DNA from: JACKBK01 sp963707275
GTDB lineage: Bacteria > Chloroflexota > Anaerolineae > JAAEKA01
Reading direction: 5' to 3'
Length of the DNA stretch: 64,000 bases
Assembly: GCA_963707275.1 (NCBI GenBank)
Contig: CAVPPH010000015.1
Location: forward strand, 1-64,000
Position numbers and translations under genes: made by a program
Notes under the pieces: generated by a model
The model's input: the letters and a program-made list of their open reading frames with translations, nothing else
Databases searched by the model: none
What the model was told of the DNA's origin: nothing
In this document: one piece after another, positions 30,062 to 41,101 of the stretch
Numbering within the stretch: position 1 is the first letter of the stretch
Layout of the letters: the number at the start of each line of letters is the position of its first letter

Positions 30062-30067
30062 TATAAT
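30062..30067 (+). promoter_or_regulatory. -10 box implying a nearly leaderless transcript
   Basis: TATAAT at 30062-30067 ends seven bases before ATG 30074, so a transcript started here would begin at or beside the start codon. No ribosome site precedes that ATG. An in-frame GTG at 30050 is the alternative start. Confidence 0.4.
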
Positions 30068-30073
30068 GCCGGT

Positions 30074-31438
30074 ATGAGCCTGTACACCAATCTCCTGCGG
30101 TCGGTGGCGCTGCCGGCCGGGTCGATGCTGGCCGGCTACCGGGACGTGATGCCCTATCTGCGCGGGCTGGAGGAGTCGCAGTGGTGGTCGCCGGAGCAGA
30201 TCCGCGCCTTGCAAGAGCGCAAGCTGCGCCGGTTGGTGAGCCACGTCTACCGCAACGTGCCGTTTTACACTCGCTGGATGGACGAGCACGGCATCCGCCC
30301 GAGGGACGTGCGCACGCTGGACGACCTGCACCTGCTCCCCGTCGTGGACAAGCACGTGCTGGTGGCCAACTTTCCCGACGACATCCGTGACCACTCGCTC
30401 CCGCAGGACAAGCTGATCCAGGCCGCGTCCAGCGGGTCCACCGGCGAGCGGCTGCATTACTGGACCACCAAAGCGCAGAAGGCCAAAAAGTGGGCCGGGC
30501 TGTTCCGCTGGTGGGAGCTGACCGGCTGGCAGTTCGGCCAGCCCTACGCGACCTTCCAACTTGCCCCCAACCAGGGGCTGCGCGGCGTGCCGCTGCTGGG
30601 CAACCTGGAGTGGCTGATGCTGCGCCACCGCTGGCTCTCGGCCGCACAGATGACCGATGACGTGCTGGCAGGCTACGTCGAGCGGCTGCGCGGCGACCGC
30701 CCCATGCTCTTCCGCTCCTACGCATCCACGGTCTATTATCTGGCCGAGGCGATGCTGCGCGCCGGGCTGAACGTAGCGATCCCGGCCATCCTGACCACCG
30801 GCGAGACCCTCAGCGACTACCAGCGGGAGACCATCGAACGGGCCTTTGCGCCGGGGCGTGTCTTCAACGAGTACGGCGGCGACGGGATGCAGATCGCTTG
30901 TGAGTGCGAGCGCCACGACGGCCTGCACATCAACGCCGAGACGCACATCGTCGAGATCGTACGCGACGGTCAGCCGGTGCCCGACGGCGAGTTGGGCGAG
31001 ATCGTCCTGACCAATCTGGAAGCCACTGCGACCCCCTTCATCCGCTACAACATCCACGATGTCGGCGCGCTGAACCGGACGCCCTGCGCCTGCGGCCGCG
31101 GGCTGCCGCGGCTCAGCCGGCTGGAAGGCAGGCTCACCGACCTTTTCGTGACGGCCGACGGCCACTGGCTGACCGTCCACCAGTTCACCGCCTTCTTCGC
31201 CCGCCAGGTTCCGTCGGTGCAGGCCTTCCAGGTCATCCAGCGCACCGTGGACGACGTGCTCATCAAGCTGGTGGTGGACGACACCTTCAACGACGCCGAC
31301 CGCCAGCGCATCGTGAACACCTTCCGCGGCTACCTCGGCCCCGATAACACCTTCACCCTGGAACTGGTGGATGAGATACCGACGACGCCATCTGGCAAGC
31401 GGCGCTTCTTCATCTCCGAAGTGATCGGGAACGCCTGA
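30074..31438 (+). CDS. Phenylacetate-CoA ligase-like AMP-forming enzyme
   Basis: 454 residues, intact. PaaK/CapK-type adenylate-forming fold: AASSGSTGERLHYW nucleotide-binding loop, TTGETL, FNEYGGDGMQIACECE, and YNIHDVGALN with a CACGRGLPRLSRLEGR cysteine cluster. The C-terminal TTPSGKRRFF supplies the catalytic Lys. It is five bases upstream of hypA, so it appears co-transcribed with hydrogenase maturation genes; why is not clear. Substrate unknown. Confidence 0.8.
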   Translation: MSLYTNLLRSVALPAGSMLAGYRDVMPYLRGLEESQWWSPEQIRALQERKLRRLVSHVYRNVPFYTRWMDEHGIRPRDVRTLDDLHLLPVVDKHVLVANFPDDIRDHSLPQDKLIQAASSGSTGERLHYWTTKAQKAKKWAGLFRWWELTGWQFGQPYATFQLAPNQGLRGVPLLGNLEWLMLRHRWLSAAQMTDDVLAGYVERLRGDRPMLFRSYASTVYYLAEAMLRAGLNVAIPAILTTGETLSDYQRETIERAFAPGRVFNEYGGDGMQIACECERHDGLHINAETHIVEIVRDGQPVPDGELGEIVLTNLEATATPFIRYNIHDVGALNRTPCACGRGLPRLSRLEGRLTDLFVTADGHWLTVHQFTAFFARQVPSVQAFQVIQRTVDDVLIKLVVDDTFNDADRQRIVNTFRGYLGPDNTFTLELVDEIPTTPSGKRRFFISEVIGNA

Positions 31439-31443
31439 CCGCG

Positions 31444-31803
31444 ATGCACGAGCTGCCGATCACTCAGGGCATCCTTGACACCGCGGTAGCTGCTGCGCAG
31501 CAGGCCGACGCCCGGCGCATCCTGGCCATCGATCTGGTGATAGGCGCCATGAGCAGCGTGGTGGACAACTCGGTGCAGTTCTATTTTGACATCCTCAGCC
31601 AGGGTACGCTAGCCGAAGGCGCGACGCTGCGGTTCCAGCGCGTGCCGGCTAACGCGACTTGCCTTGACTGCGGTTTTACCTTCGAGACAACGCCGCCCCT
31701 CTCGCCGACCTGCCCGGCCTGCCAAAGCGTGTTGGTTCGGGTCGAGGGCGGACGCGAGTTTTTCGTGGAAAGCATTGAGATCGATGACGACGATAGCAGT
31801 TGA
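31444..31803 (+). CDS. hypA: Hydrogenase nickel-insertion protein HypA
   Basis: 119 residues. It starts MHELPITQGILD, with the Ni-binding His2-Glu3, and carries the zinc site CLDCGF ... CPACQS. It delivers nickel to the NiFe hydrogenase large subunit with HypB. hypB begins inside its 3' end, overlapping by 20 bases. Confidence 0.95.
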   Translation: MHELPITQGILDTAVAAAQQADARRILAIDLVIGAMSSVVDNSVQFYFDILSQGTLAEGATLRFQRVPANATCLDCGFTFETTPPLSPTCPACQSVLVRVEGGREFFVESIEIDDDDSS

Positions 31804-32437
31804 ACAACGCATCCTGAACGTCAACGACCAGATCGCGGCCGAGAACCGCGCCGCGCTGGACGCCGCCGGCACGCTGGCGATCAATGTCATGGCGTCCCCG
31901 GGCGCCGGCAAGACCAGCCTGATCCTGGCAACCGCAGCGCGGCTGCCCGCGGACGTGCGCCCGGCGGTCATCGAGGGCGACCTGGCATCGCGCATCGACG
32001 CCGACACCATGGCGGCCGCCGGCATCGACGTCGTGCAGATCAACACCGGTGGAAGCTGTCACCTGGACGCGCCGATGGTGCGCACGGCGCTGCCGGAGCT
32101 GCTGGCGGGACAGCCCAATCTGCTCTTCATCGAAAACGTCGGTAATCTGATCTGCACGGCCGAGTTTGCTCTGGGGTCGCACCTCAACGTGGTGGTTGCC
32201 AGTTCGCCCGAAGGTCACGACAAACCGTACAAATACCCGGGGATGTTTGCCGCGGCCGACGCGGTGGTGCTGAACAAGGCCGACGTGATGGCGGTGTTCG
32301 ACTTCGACCTGCCCTTCTTCCAGCGCGGGCTGGAGATGGTCAACCAGCGCGCGCCGCTGTTCGTGGTCTCCTGCCGTACCGGGGACGGACTGGATGCGTG
32401 GGCCGCGTGGCTGTTGAGCCAGCGCGCCGGGTTGTGA
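31784..32437 (+). CDS. hypB: Hydrogenase maturation GTPase HypB
   Basis: 217 residues, ATG 31784. G1 loop VMASPGAGKTS, the metal-site Cys-His in GGSCHLDAPM, G3 region ENVGNLICTAEF, and G4 NKAD are all present. The N-terminal histidine-rich nickel-storage stretch of some HypBs is absent. Intact and coupled to hypA. Confidence 0.95.
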   Translation: MTTIAVEQRILNVNDQIAAENRAALDAAGTLAINVMASPGAGKTSLILATAARLPADVRPAVIEGDLASRIDADTMAAAGIDVVQINTGGSCHLDAPMVRTALPELLAGQPNLLFIENVGNLICTAEFALGSHLNVVVASSPEGHDKPYKYPGMFAAADAVVLNKADVMAVFDFDLPFFQRGLEMVNQRAPLFVVSCRTGDGLDAWAAWLLSQRAGL

Positions 32438-32444
32438 AGCGCTG

Positions 32445-34924
32445 ATGTCCGCGAGCAATGATGCTCCCTCGACCGACCCGACCCGACGACTGCGGCTGGT
32501 AATCCACGGCGCGGTGCAGGGGGTCGGCTTTCGCCCCTTCGTCTACCGGCTGGCCATGGAGCTGGCGCTGGCCGGCTGGGTAATCAACAACAGCCAGGGG
32601 GTGTTCATCGAGGTGGAAGGACCGGAGGCGCGCGTGCAGCGGTTTCTGGACCGCCTGCCGCACGACCTGCCACCGCGCGCTATCGTTCACTCGCTGGACA
32701 AAGAGTGGCTGGAACCGGGAGGCTACGATCGCTTCGAGATCCGTCACAGCGAGGAAGCAGGCCAAAAGACGGTGCTGGTTCTCCCCGACATCGCCACCTG
32801 CCCCGACTGTCTGGCCGAGGTACTTGACCCCACCGACCGCCGCCACGGCTACCCCTTCACCAACTGCACCAACTGCGGCCCGCGCTTCAGCATCATCCAG
32901 GCGCTGCCCTACGACCGCCCCAACACCACCATGCGCCGTTTCGTCATGTGTCCGGCCTGTCAGGCTGAGTACGACGATCCGCGCGACCGCCGCTTCCATG
33001 CGCAGCCGAACGCGTGCCCGATGTGTGGGCCGCGGGTTGGGGTGTGGGACGTGGGGGGTGGGGTGTGGGGAGTAAGGACTGGGGACGTGGGGGCTGGGGG
33101 CTGGAGAGACCGACCCGATCCGTGAAGCGGCTGATGCTTTGCTGACCGGGCAGATCGTGGCGGTCAAGGGGTTGGGTGGGTTTCATTTGATGGTGGACGC
33201 GGGGAATGAGGCTGCCATCGACCGGCTGCGCGAGCGCAAACCGCGGCGTGATAAGCCGTTTGCGGTCATGGTGCGCGATCTGGAAATGGCGCGCTCGTTG
33301 TGTGTCGTGTCACCGGAGGCGGAAGCGCTGCTGACATCTGCGGAGGCTCCGATTGTGTTGCTGCCGCGACGGGATGACGCATCGGTGGCAGATGCCGTCG
33401 CGCCAGGCAATCCGACGCTGGGTGTGATGCTGCCGTACACGCCGTTGCACCACCTGCTTTTGGACGCTGTGGCCGGTCTCCGACCGAGCTACAACATTGA
33501 CGCATTGGTGGCGACCAGCGGCAACCTGAGCGACGAGCCGATCTGCACCGACGAGCACGAAGCGGTCGCGCGGCTGGGTCACATCGCTGACCTGTTTCTG
33601 GTGCACGACCGGCCCATCGAGCGCCACGTGGACGACAGCGTGGCCTGGATCATGGAGGGCCAGGCAAGGCTGGTGCGGCGGGCGCGCGGTTACGCGCCGC
33701 TGCCGGTACTGCTGCGCCAACCTGCACCCGTGATCCTGGCAGTCGGGGCGCATTTGAAGAACACGGTCGCGTTGAGCGTCGGCCGCCAGGTCTTTATCAG
33801 CCAGCACATCGGCGACCTGGAGACGCCCGAAGCACTGGCCGCCTTCGAGCGTGTCATCGCCGACTTCCTGCGGCTGTACGAAGCGCAGCCGGTCGCGATC
33901 GCGCACGACATGCACCCGGAGTATCTGTCCACAAAGTGGGCGCAGGAGAGGGAAAGAAGGGAAACGAGGGAAAACAGGGAAATCCGGAAACCGGACCAGT
34001 CACCGAAATCTGCGGGTCGAGAAACTCCCTCGCCAGATCTTCCCCCATTTCCTTCCTTTCCCGTATTTCCTTCTCTGCTCCCCGTCCAGCACCACCATGC
34101 ACACTTGGCAGCTTGTCTGGCAGAGAATGGGATCGACGGGCCGGCGCTGGGGGTAACGTGGGATGGCACCGGCTACGGGCTGGATGGGACGATCTGGGGC
34201 GGTGAGTTTTTGCTGGGCGATGCCGCGTGATTTCCAGCGGGTGGCGCACCTACGACCGTTCCGGTTGCCGGGCGGCGACACGGCGGTCAAGGAGCCGCGC
34301 CGGGTCGCGTTTGCCATGCTCTGGGAGCTGTTTGGCGACAAGGTGTTGGACTGGGAACATCTGGCGCCGGTGAAAGCGTTTGAACCAGGCGAGCGTCAGG
34401 TTTTGACGCAGATGCTGCAGCGCGGCCTGAATGCGCCGATCACCACGAGCGCCGGGCGCCTGTTTGACGGCGTAGCCGCGCTGATCGGTTTGCACCAGCA
34501 GGTAACGTTCGAAGGCCAGGCCGCGATGGCGCTAGAATTTGCCGCCGATGCCCGCGAAAACAGCGCCTATAGCATCCATCTTGCCGCCTCAGCCAGTCAA
34601 CCCTCAACGTTGACCCTCGACTGGCAACCGACCGTCGAGGAGATCCTGGGCGACTTGCGGCGCGGTGTGTCCTCTGGTATGATGGCTGCACGCTTCCACA
34701 ACGCGCTGGTGGAGGCGATTGTCGCCACAGCGCAAGAGATCGGCGAAGAGCGCGTCGCTCTGAGCGGCGGCTGCTTCCAGAATCGCCTGCTACTCGAACG
34801 CAGCGCGCAGCGGCTGCGCGCTGCGGGATTTGAAGTACTGCTGCACCGCCAGGTTCCACCCAACGACGGCGGCATCAGTCTCGGTCAGATTGCGGTGGCG
34901 GCAGCGCAGTTCAGTAATCAGTAG
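32445..34924 (+). CDS. hypF: Carbamoyltransferase HypF, interrupted by two repeat insertions
   Basis: Makes the cyanide ligand precursor for NiFe hydrogenase. The order is acylphosphatase domain (HGAVQGVGFRPFVYRLA), two zinc fingers (CPDC...CTNCGPRF and CPAC...CPMCGPR), YrdC-like domain (GGFHLMVDAGNE, TSGNLSDEPIC) and Kae1-like domain (HHHAHLAACLAENG, VALSGGCFQNRLLLE). A 70-bp heptamer tract (33039-33108) follows the second zinc finger, and a +1 frame change occurs there. A nonamer inverted tract (33950-34082) adds an in-frame ~40-residue low-complexity linker before VQHHHAH. A second +1 shift lies near 34223 (restores LLGDARDFQR). The stop codon lies inside a third heptamer tract. It may be functional only if the shifts are sequence errors. 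Confidence 0.9.
33039..33108. repeat. Period-7 G-rich tract inside hypF
   Basis: Ten consecutive heptamers: GGGGTGT, GGGACGT, GGGGGGT, GGGGTGT, GGGGAGT, AAGGACT, GGGGACG, TGGGGGC, TGGGGGC, TGGAGAG. Exactly 70 bp, so an insertion of this size alone would shift the frame by one, which matches the frame change seen at its 3' edge. Confidence 0.75.
33950..34082. repeat. Period-9 inverted tract inside hypF
   Basis: Left arm of four nonamers (GGGAAAGAA, GGGAAACGA, GGGAAAACA, GGGAAATCC; 33950-33985) and right arm of four (ATTTCCTTC, CTTTCCCGT, ATTTCCTTC, TCTGCTCCC; 34047-34082). The arms are roughly reverse complements around a ~60-base centre. Translated in frame as a charged then Pro/Phe-rich linker in HypF. 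Confidence 0.7.
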
Positions 34925-34996
34925 ACAGTGAACAGTAATCAGTATCGACGGTAGTCGGCTGCGGATCACGCATTACGCATTACGGACTACCGATAA
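34912..34996. repeat. Period-7 tract at the hypF stop
   Basis: CAGTAAT, CAGTAGA, CAGTGAA, CAGTAAT, CAGTATC run from 34912 to 34946; CGCATTA, CGCATTA, CGGACTA, CCGATAA run from 34969 to 34996. The hypF stop TAG lies in the second unit. Confidence 0.7.
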
Positions 34997-35017
34997 CCTC
35001 CAGAACGAGGTCAGAAA

Positions 35018-35272
35018 ATGTGTCTCGGTGTTCCCGGAAAAGTAGTTGAGATCAGCGAAGACCCGCTGGGCATGACCATGGGCAAGGTCAATTTCAGCGG
35101 CATCGTCAAGGAAGTTTGCCTGGCGTACGTGCCGGAAGTCAGGCTAGGCGACTACGTGGTCGTGCACGTCGGCTTTGCCATCAGCGTCGTCGACGAGGCC
35201 GAGGCGCAGGAGGTATTCGAGTTTCTGCGCCAGATGGACGAGTTGGCGGAACTGGAGATTGCGCAGGAATAG
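35018..35272 (+). CDS. hypC: Hydrogenase maturation chaperone HypC
   Basis: 84 residues. It starts MCLGVPGKV with the essential Cys2 and has the YVVVHVGFAI motif. It shuttles the Fe(CN)2CO unit with HypD to the large subunit. Intact; two bases separate it from hypD. Confidence 0.95.
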   Translation: MCLGVPGKVVEISEDPLGMTMGKVNFSGIVKEVCLAYVPEVRLGDYVVVHVGFAISVVDEAEAQEVFEFLRQMDELAELEIAQE

Positions 35273-35274
35273 GC

Positions 35275-36384
<1,110 letters not shown>

Positions 36385-36388
<4 letters not shown>

Positions 36389-37473
36389 AACGATCCATTT
36401 GTGTGGCAGTTGCGCTTCTGGCTGCGGGTCTGCTGACTTCATGCGTACCTCCACAGACGCTCCCAGACTCGGCCTATGGCCAGATCTATCTGCCCACGGC
36501 CAACGGCGCACGGATCGATGCCATTCCGGCCAACTGTCTGGTGACCGGCGATCCCTGTCCGTCACCTCTCACGCTTTCGCTCTATCCTGAAGAGTGGAAC
36601 GTGGTCAACCTTGACTGGGCGCCGAATGGCAGTACCGCCGCCGTGCTGGCCGCAAACGAACCGAAGGACCATCTGGCGTTGTTCTCCCCACCCAGCCGCC
36701 AGTTGCGCCGGTTCGCCTCGCTGGCTTTCGTCCGCGAGACCGCCTGGTCGCCTGACAGCAAGCTGCTGGCTGTGGCTGGTGTGACAGAGCATGGCCAGAA
36801 GGTCGCCGCCTCAACCGAGGGACAGATCAACGGCTCGAACATCACCCTGTACTCGACTGACGACAAAGGGTTGGGCAATCTGACGGCCGTGATGCCGGGC
36901 ATGAAAAGCGATATGAGCTGGCTGTCGCCGGCCATGTTGTTGTTCCAGAACTACTATTCAGAGCAAGACTGCAACCTCTATGTGTTAACGATCAGCAGTG
37001 GTGCGCTGGCGCCGTGGACCGAGCCGTCGCTGTGCGATGCCAGCCCGGCCGTGTCGCCGGATGGCGCGCGGGTGGCATACGTTCACGACGGCGAGTTTTA
37101 TCTGGCCGATGCCACTGGCGCCAACGCGACCTTGATTCTCGACCTGCCGGCTTTGATCGAACACCCTGCATGGTCTCCCGACGGCCAGTGGATCGCCTTC
37201 GACGAAGCATCACCGGCTGCAGTCGGAGTCGTGCACCCCGATGGAACTGGTTACCAGCAGGTCGGCAAGAACGTACACAGCGCCGGCTTTGCGCCACTGA
37301 CCGATGAAGCTTTGCTCCTGACGACCGCTGTACACGCACGCGCTTCCGGCAAATCCACGGCCAGTTGGTACGTGACATCCGTTCCAGACGGCCAGCCCGC
37401 CGCTGTGATCATCCCCGGCATTGCGCCCGACCAGATGCCTCTCAGCATTTCCTGGCGACCTCCTGACCGTTGA
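36385..37473 (+). CDS. Lipoprotein with TolB-like beta-propeller, embedded in the hyp operon
   Basis: 362 residues. The signal MKRSICVAVALLAAGLLTSC has a lipobox LTSC, so it should be a membrane-anchored lipoprotein. The body has WD40/TolB-type blades (NLDWAPNGSTAAVLA, ETAWSPDSKLLAVAG, PAVSPDGARVAYVHDG, PAWSPDGQWIAFDEA). Its ATG overlaps the hypD stop (ATGA) and hypE follows 21 bases later, so it is translationally coupled to cytoplasmic hydrogenase maturation genes. No known Hyp function matches; role unknown. Confidence 0.8.
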
Positions 37474-37494
37474 ACTTCTGCGAAAGCCCGGTCT

Positions 37495-38550
37495 ATGTCT
37501 GATATCCTAGCCAATATGCAGTGTCCCATTCCCATCAGCGACTACCCGACCGTCACGCTGGCCCACGGCGGCGGCGGACGGCTGACGCAGATGCTGATCG
37601 AGCGCATGTTCCTGCCGGCGTTCGACAACCCACAGCTTGTGCAGCAGCACGACGGCGCGTTGCTAGAGGTCAACGGCGCGCGGCTGGCCTTCTCCACCGA
37701 CTCCTTCGTCATCAGCCCGCTCTTCTTTCCCGGCGGCGACATCGGCTCGCTGGCGGTGCATGGCACGGTCAACGACCTGGCCATGTGCGGCGCGCAGCCG
37801 CTGGCGCTGTCGGCCGGGCTAATTCTGGAGGAGGGGCTGCCCATGGAGGATCTGTGGCGGGTCGTGCAGTCGATGCAGGGCGCGGCGCAGGCCGTAGGTG
37901 TGCCGATTGTCACCGGCGACACCAAGGTGGTGGATCGCGGCAAGGGCGACGGCGTCTACATCAACACCACCGGCATCGGGCTGATCCCGGCCGGCGTGCA
38001 GATTTCACCGACGCGCGCCCGGCCCGGCGACCTGGTGCTGGTCAGCGGCGCAATTGCGGTACATGGCATCGCGATCATGTCGGTGCGCGAGGGGCTGGCG
38101 TTCGAGACCACCCTGGCCAGCGACTCGGCGCCACTGCACGACCTGGTAAGGGCGATGCTGGACGCGGGCGGCGAGCAGGTGCATGTGCTGCGTGACCCGA
38201 CACGCGGCGGCGTGGCCAGCGCGCTCAACGAGATCGCTAGCTCAGCAGGCGTCGGCATCCGCCTGCTAGAGGCAGCGATCCCGATCTGGGATCAGGTGCG
38301 CGGCGCGTGTGAAATTCTGGGGCTGGATCCGCTTTACGTGGCCAACGAGGGCAAATGTCTGGCGATTGTCGCGCCGGAAGCGGCTGATGCTGTGCTGATG
38401 GCGATGCGCGCGCATCCGCTGGGCAGCGAGGCGGCTGTCATCGGTGAAGTAACGGAGGAGCACCGCGACCGGGTGGTACTACGCAGCCGCATTGGCGGCT
38501 CACGCGTCGTAGACATGATCAGCGGCGAGCAACTGCCGCGGATTTGCTAA
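37495..38550 (+). CDS. hypE: Hydrogenase maturation dehydratase HypE
   Basis: 351 residues, intact. AIRS/SelD-type ATP-binding fold (AHGGGGRLTQ, STDSFVISPLFFPGGDIG, GDTKVVDRGKGDG, RDPTRGGVASALNEIA). The chain ends PRIC; the terminal Cys is carbamoylated by HypF and dehydrated to thiocyanate. Completes the hyp set. No hydrogenase structural gene is in the window. Confidence 0.96.
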   Translation: MSDILANMQCPIPISDYPTVTLAHGGGGRLTQMLIERMFLPAFDNPQLVQQHDGALLEVNGARLAFSTDSFVISPLFFPGGDIGSLAVHGTVNDLAMCGAQPLALSAGLILEEGLPMEDLWRVVQSMQGAAQAVGVPIVTGDTKVVDRGKGDGVYINTTGIGLIPAGVQISPTRARPGDLVLVSGAIAVHGIAIMSVREGLAFETTLASDSAPLHDLVRAMLDAGGEQVHVLRDPTRGGVASALNEIASSAGVGIRLLEAAIPIWDQVRGACEILGLDPLYVANEGKCLAIVAPEAADAVLMAMRAHPLGSEAAVIGEVTEEHRDRVVLRSRIGGSRVVDMISGEQLPRIC

Positions 38551-38600
38551 GAGTTCACTACAGCATCTTTCAGGACAGATTCCCCGGCGTCTTTCAACAC

Positions 38601-38644
38601 GCAGAGAGCGCAGAGATTCTGAACGATCTCTGCGCTCTCTGCGT
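38601..38644. repeat. Perfect 18-bp inverted repeat after hypE
   Basis: CGCAGAGAGCGCAGAGAT (38601-38618) and its exact complement (38627-38644) around an 8-base loop, between the convergent hypE and the leftward thioredoxin-fold gene. No T-run; it may still end transcription from both sides. Confidence 0.7.
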
Positions 38645-38663
38645 CTCTGCGCTGATCCCTGTC

Positions 38664-39524
38664 TTACTGCTTGGCCAGCGCGGCGTCGATGAGCTGGCTG
38701 AGCTGCCCGTACGACTGCGCGCCGGGGATCAACGTGCCGTCGATGTCGAACGAAGGCCGCAGGCGGATACTCTCAGCGCGGCGCGCACGATCAAGTTCGA
38801 TAGCCTTGTCCGCAAACTGTCCGCTGTCGAGGCATTGGCGGAATTGATCCAGATCGGCGACGCCGGCCCGCTGGGCAAAGTCAACGTATACGTCGCTGTC
38901 AGCGCTCCAAAGCCGATCCTGTTCCTCGTATAACAGGTCGTGGATGGTCCAGAACGCCTGGGGGTCCTGCTGGCCAGCGCACTCGGCTGCCTCATAGGTC
39001 TTCTGGGTCGGCGCGTGATCCAGCATCGGGTAGTAGACGTAGCGGATCAGGCCGGTGTCTGCGTAGTCGGCCACCAGCTGCGGTTCAGTGGATAGCACGT
39101 ATCCACGGCACGCGCTTCAGAGGAAGTCCGAGTAGTCAATGACAGTTACTGCCGCTGCCGGGTTGCCGCGGAAGTAAAGTCCCTCCTCGGTCTGGCCGAA
39201 AGCGTTGACCACCGCCGGCGCCGGTTCGGGCGTGTCAGTGGGAGGCAACGCGGTGTCGGTCGGCGGCGGCGCAGTGTCTGTTGCCAGCGGCGCCTCAGTT
39301 GCCACCGGCATCGGCGTATCGGTGGGCTGCTCAGGCGTGTCTGTCGGCGCTATCGTAGCCGGCGGCTCGGTTGCGGTCGGCGCAGCCTGGGCCACCTCGT
39401 TGATCGGTGTGACAGCCGACGTCACTGTCGTGTTCGGCTCGCCGCCGCAGGCCGCCAGAACAATGCTCACGAGCACCAACAAACTCAGGCTAAGGAACAA
39501 CTTCTTGGATTGTCTGTATTGCAT
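38664..39524 (-). CDS. Candidate selenocysteine-containing DsbA-like lipoprotein (UxxC)
   Basis: ATG 39524 behind GGAGG. A signal peptide with lipobox (LVSIVLAAC), a Thr/Pro-rich spacer (about residues 30-115), then a thioredoxin/DsbA-type domain. At residue 136 an in-frame TGA (39117-39119) occurs exactly where the first Cys of the CxxC redox motif belongs: DYSDFL-TGA-SAC-RGYV, i.e. UxxC with Cys139. The same frame continues without any shift for 150 more codons with DsbA-like sequence (YPMLDHAPTQKTYEAAECA, FDIDGTLIPGAQSYGQL) to TAA 38664. A SECIS-like hairpin follows the TGA. Total 286 residues if read as Sec. Alternatives are a nonsense mutation or a base error. No sel genes are in the window. 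Confidence 0.8.
39088..39106 (-). promoter_or_regulatory. SECIS-like hairpin downstream of the UGA
   Basis: In coding sense the UGA is followed by 10 bases, then GUGGAUA, loop CGUGC, UAUCCAC: a perfect 7-bp stem. The loop begins 17 bases after UGA and has G as its second base, within a GU. Known bacterial SECIS elements (E. coli fdhF) have a similar stem distance (about 11 bases) and a GU in a small loop. Confidence 0.7.
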
Positions 39525-39648
39525 GCATACCTCCGTCACGGAATGAGTGGACTTCATTGTAAAAGGCAGCACGTGCGCATGACGTGGGATTGCTCGCATT
39601 CTTCTACCGGTGTAACAAACACGTAAGAACTTGGGCGTGGCAACGAAA

Positions 39649-39678
39649 AAGCTCAACTTTTTCAGGAAAGTTGAGCTT
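39649..39678. repeat. Palindromic repeat, GAAGTTCGACTTTT family, copy 2
   Basis: AAGCTCAACTTT (39649-39660) and AAAGTTGAGCTT (39667-39678) around TTCAGG, followed by CTGGTGTGG. Lies just past the acyl-CoA dehydrogenase stop. Confidence 0.65.
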
Positions 39679-39697
39679 CTGGTGTGGAGCGGACGGG

Positions 39698-39731
39698 AGA
39701 AGTTCGACTTTGCAGAAAAAGTCGAACTTCT
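39698..39731. repeat. Palindromic repeat, GAAGTTCGACTTTT family, copy 3
   Basis: AGAAGTTCGACTTT (39698-39711) and AAAGTCGAACTTCT (39718-39731), followed by GGTGGGG. It is 8 bases from the acyl-CoA dehydrogenase stop and could end that transcript. Confidence 0.7.
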
Positions 39732-39739
39732 GGTGGGGA

Positions 39740-40884
<1,145 letters not shown>

Positions 40885-41042
40885 CGTGGTTTCTCCTCTT
40901 GTGCCTGCCAAGGGCAGCTTATGACGCGGTGTGTCAATTGGCCCAATTGTAACATTACTGCAGGCAAAGCACAAAGGATGAAGCGGGATTGCGCAGAATC
41001 GAAGCGGTGCGCCACCACGTTATCGGCGCGGCTTGCAGGAAT

Positions 41043-41078
41043 GAGAAGTGCGACTTTTTCGAAAAAGTCGCACTTCTC
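41043..41078. repeat. Perfect 36-bp palindrome, GAAGT family, copy 4
   Basis: GAGAAGTGCGACTTTTTC (41043-41060) followed directly by its exact complement (41061-41078). It lies 24 bases past the aminotransferase stop and may act as its terminator. Confidence 0.75.
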
Positions 41079-41101
41079 ACGCACACACAGAGCGGACCAC
41101 C

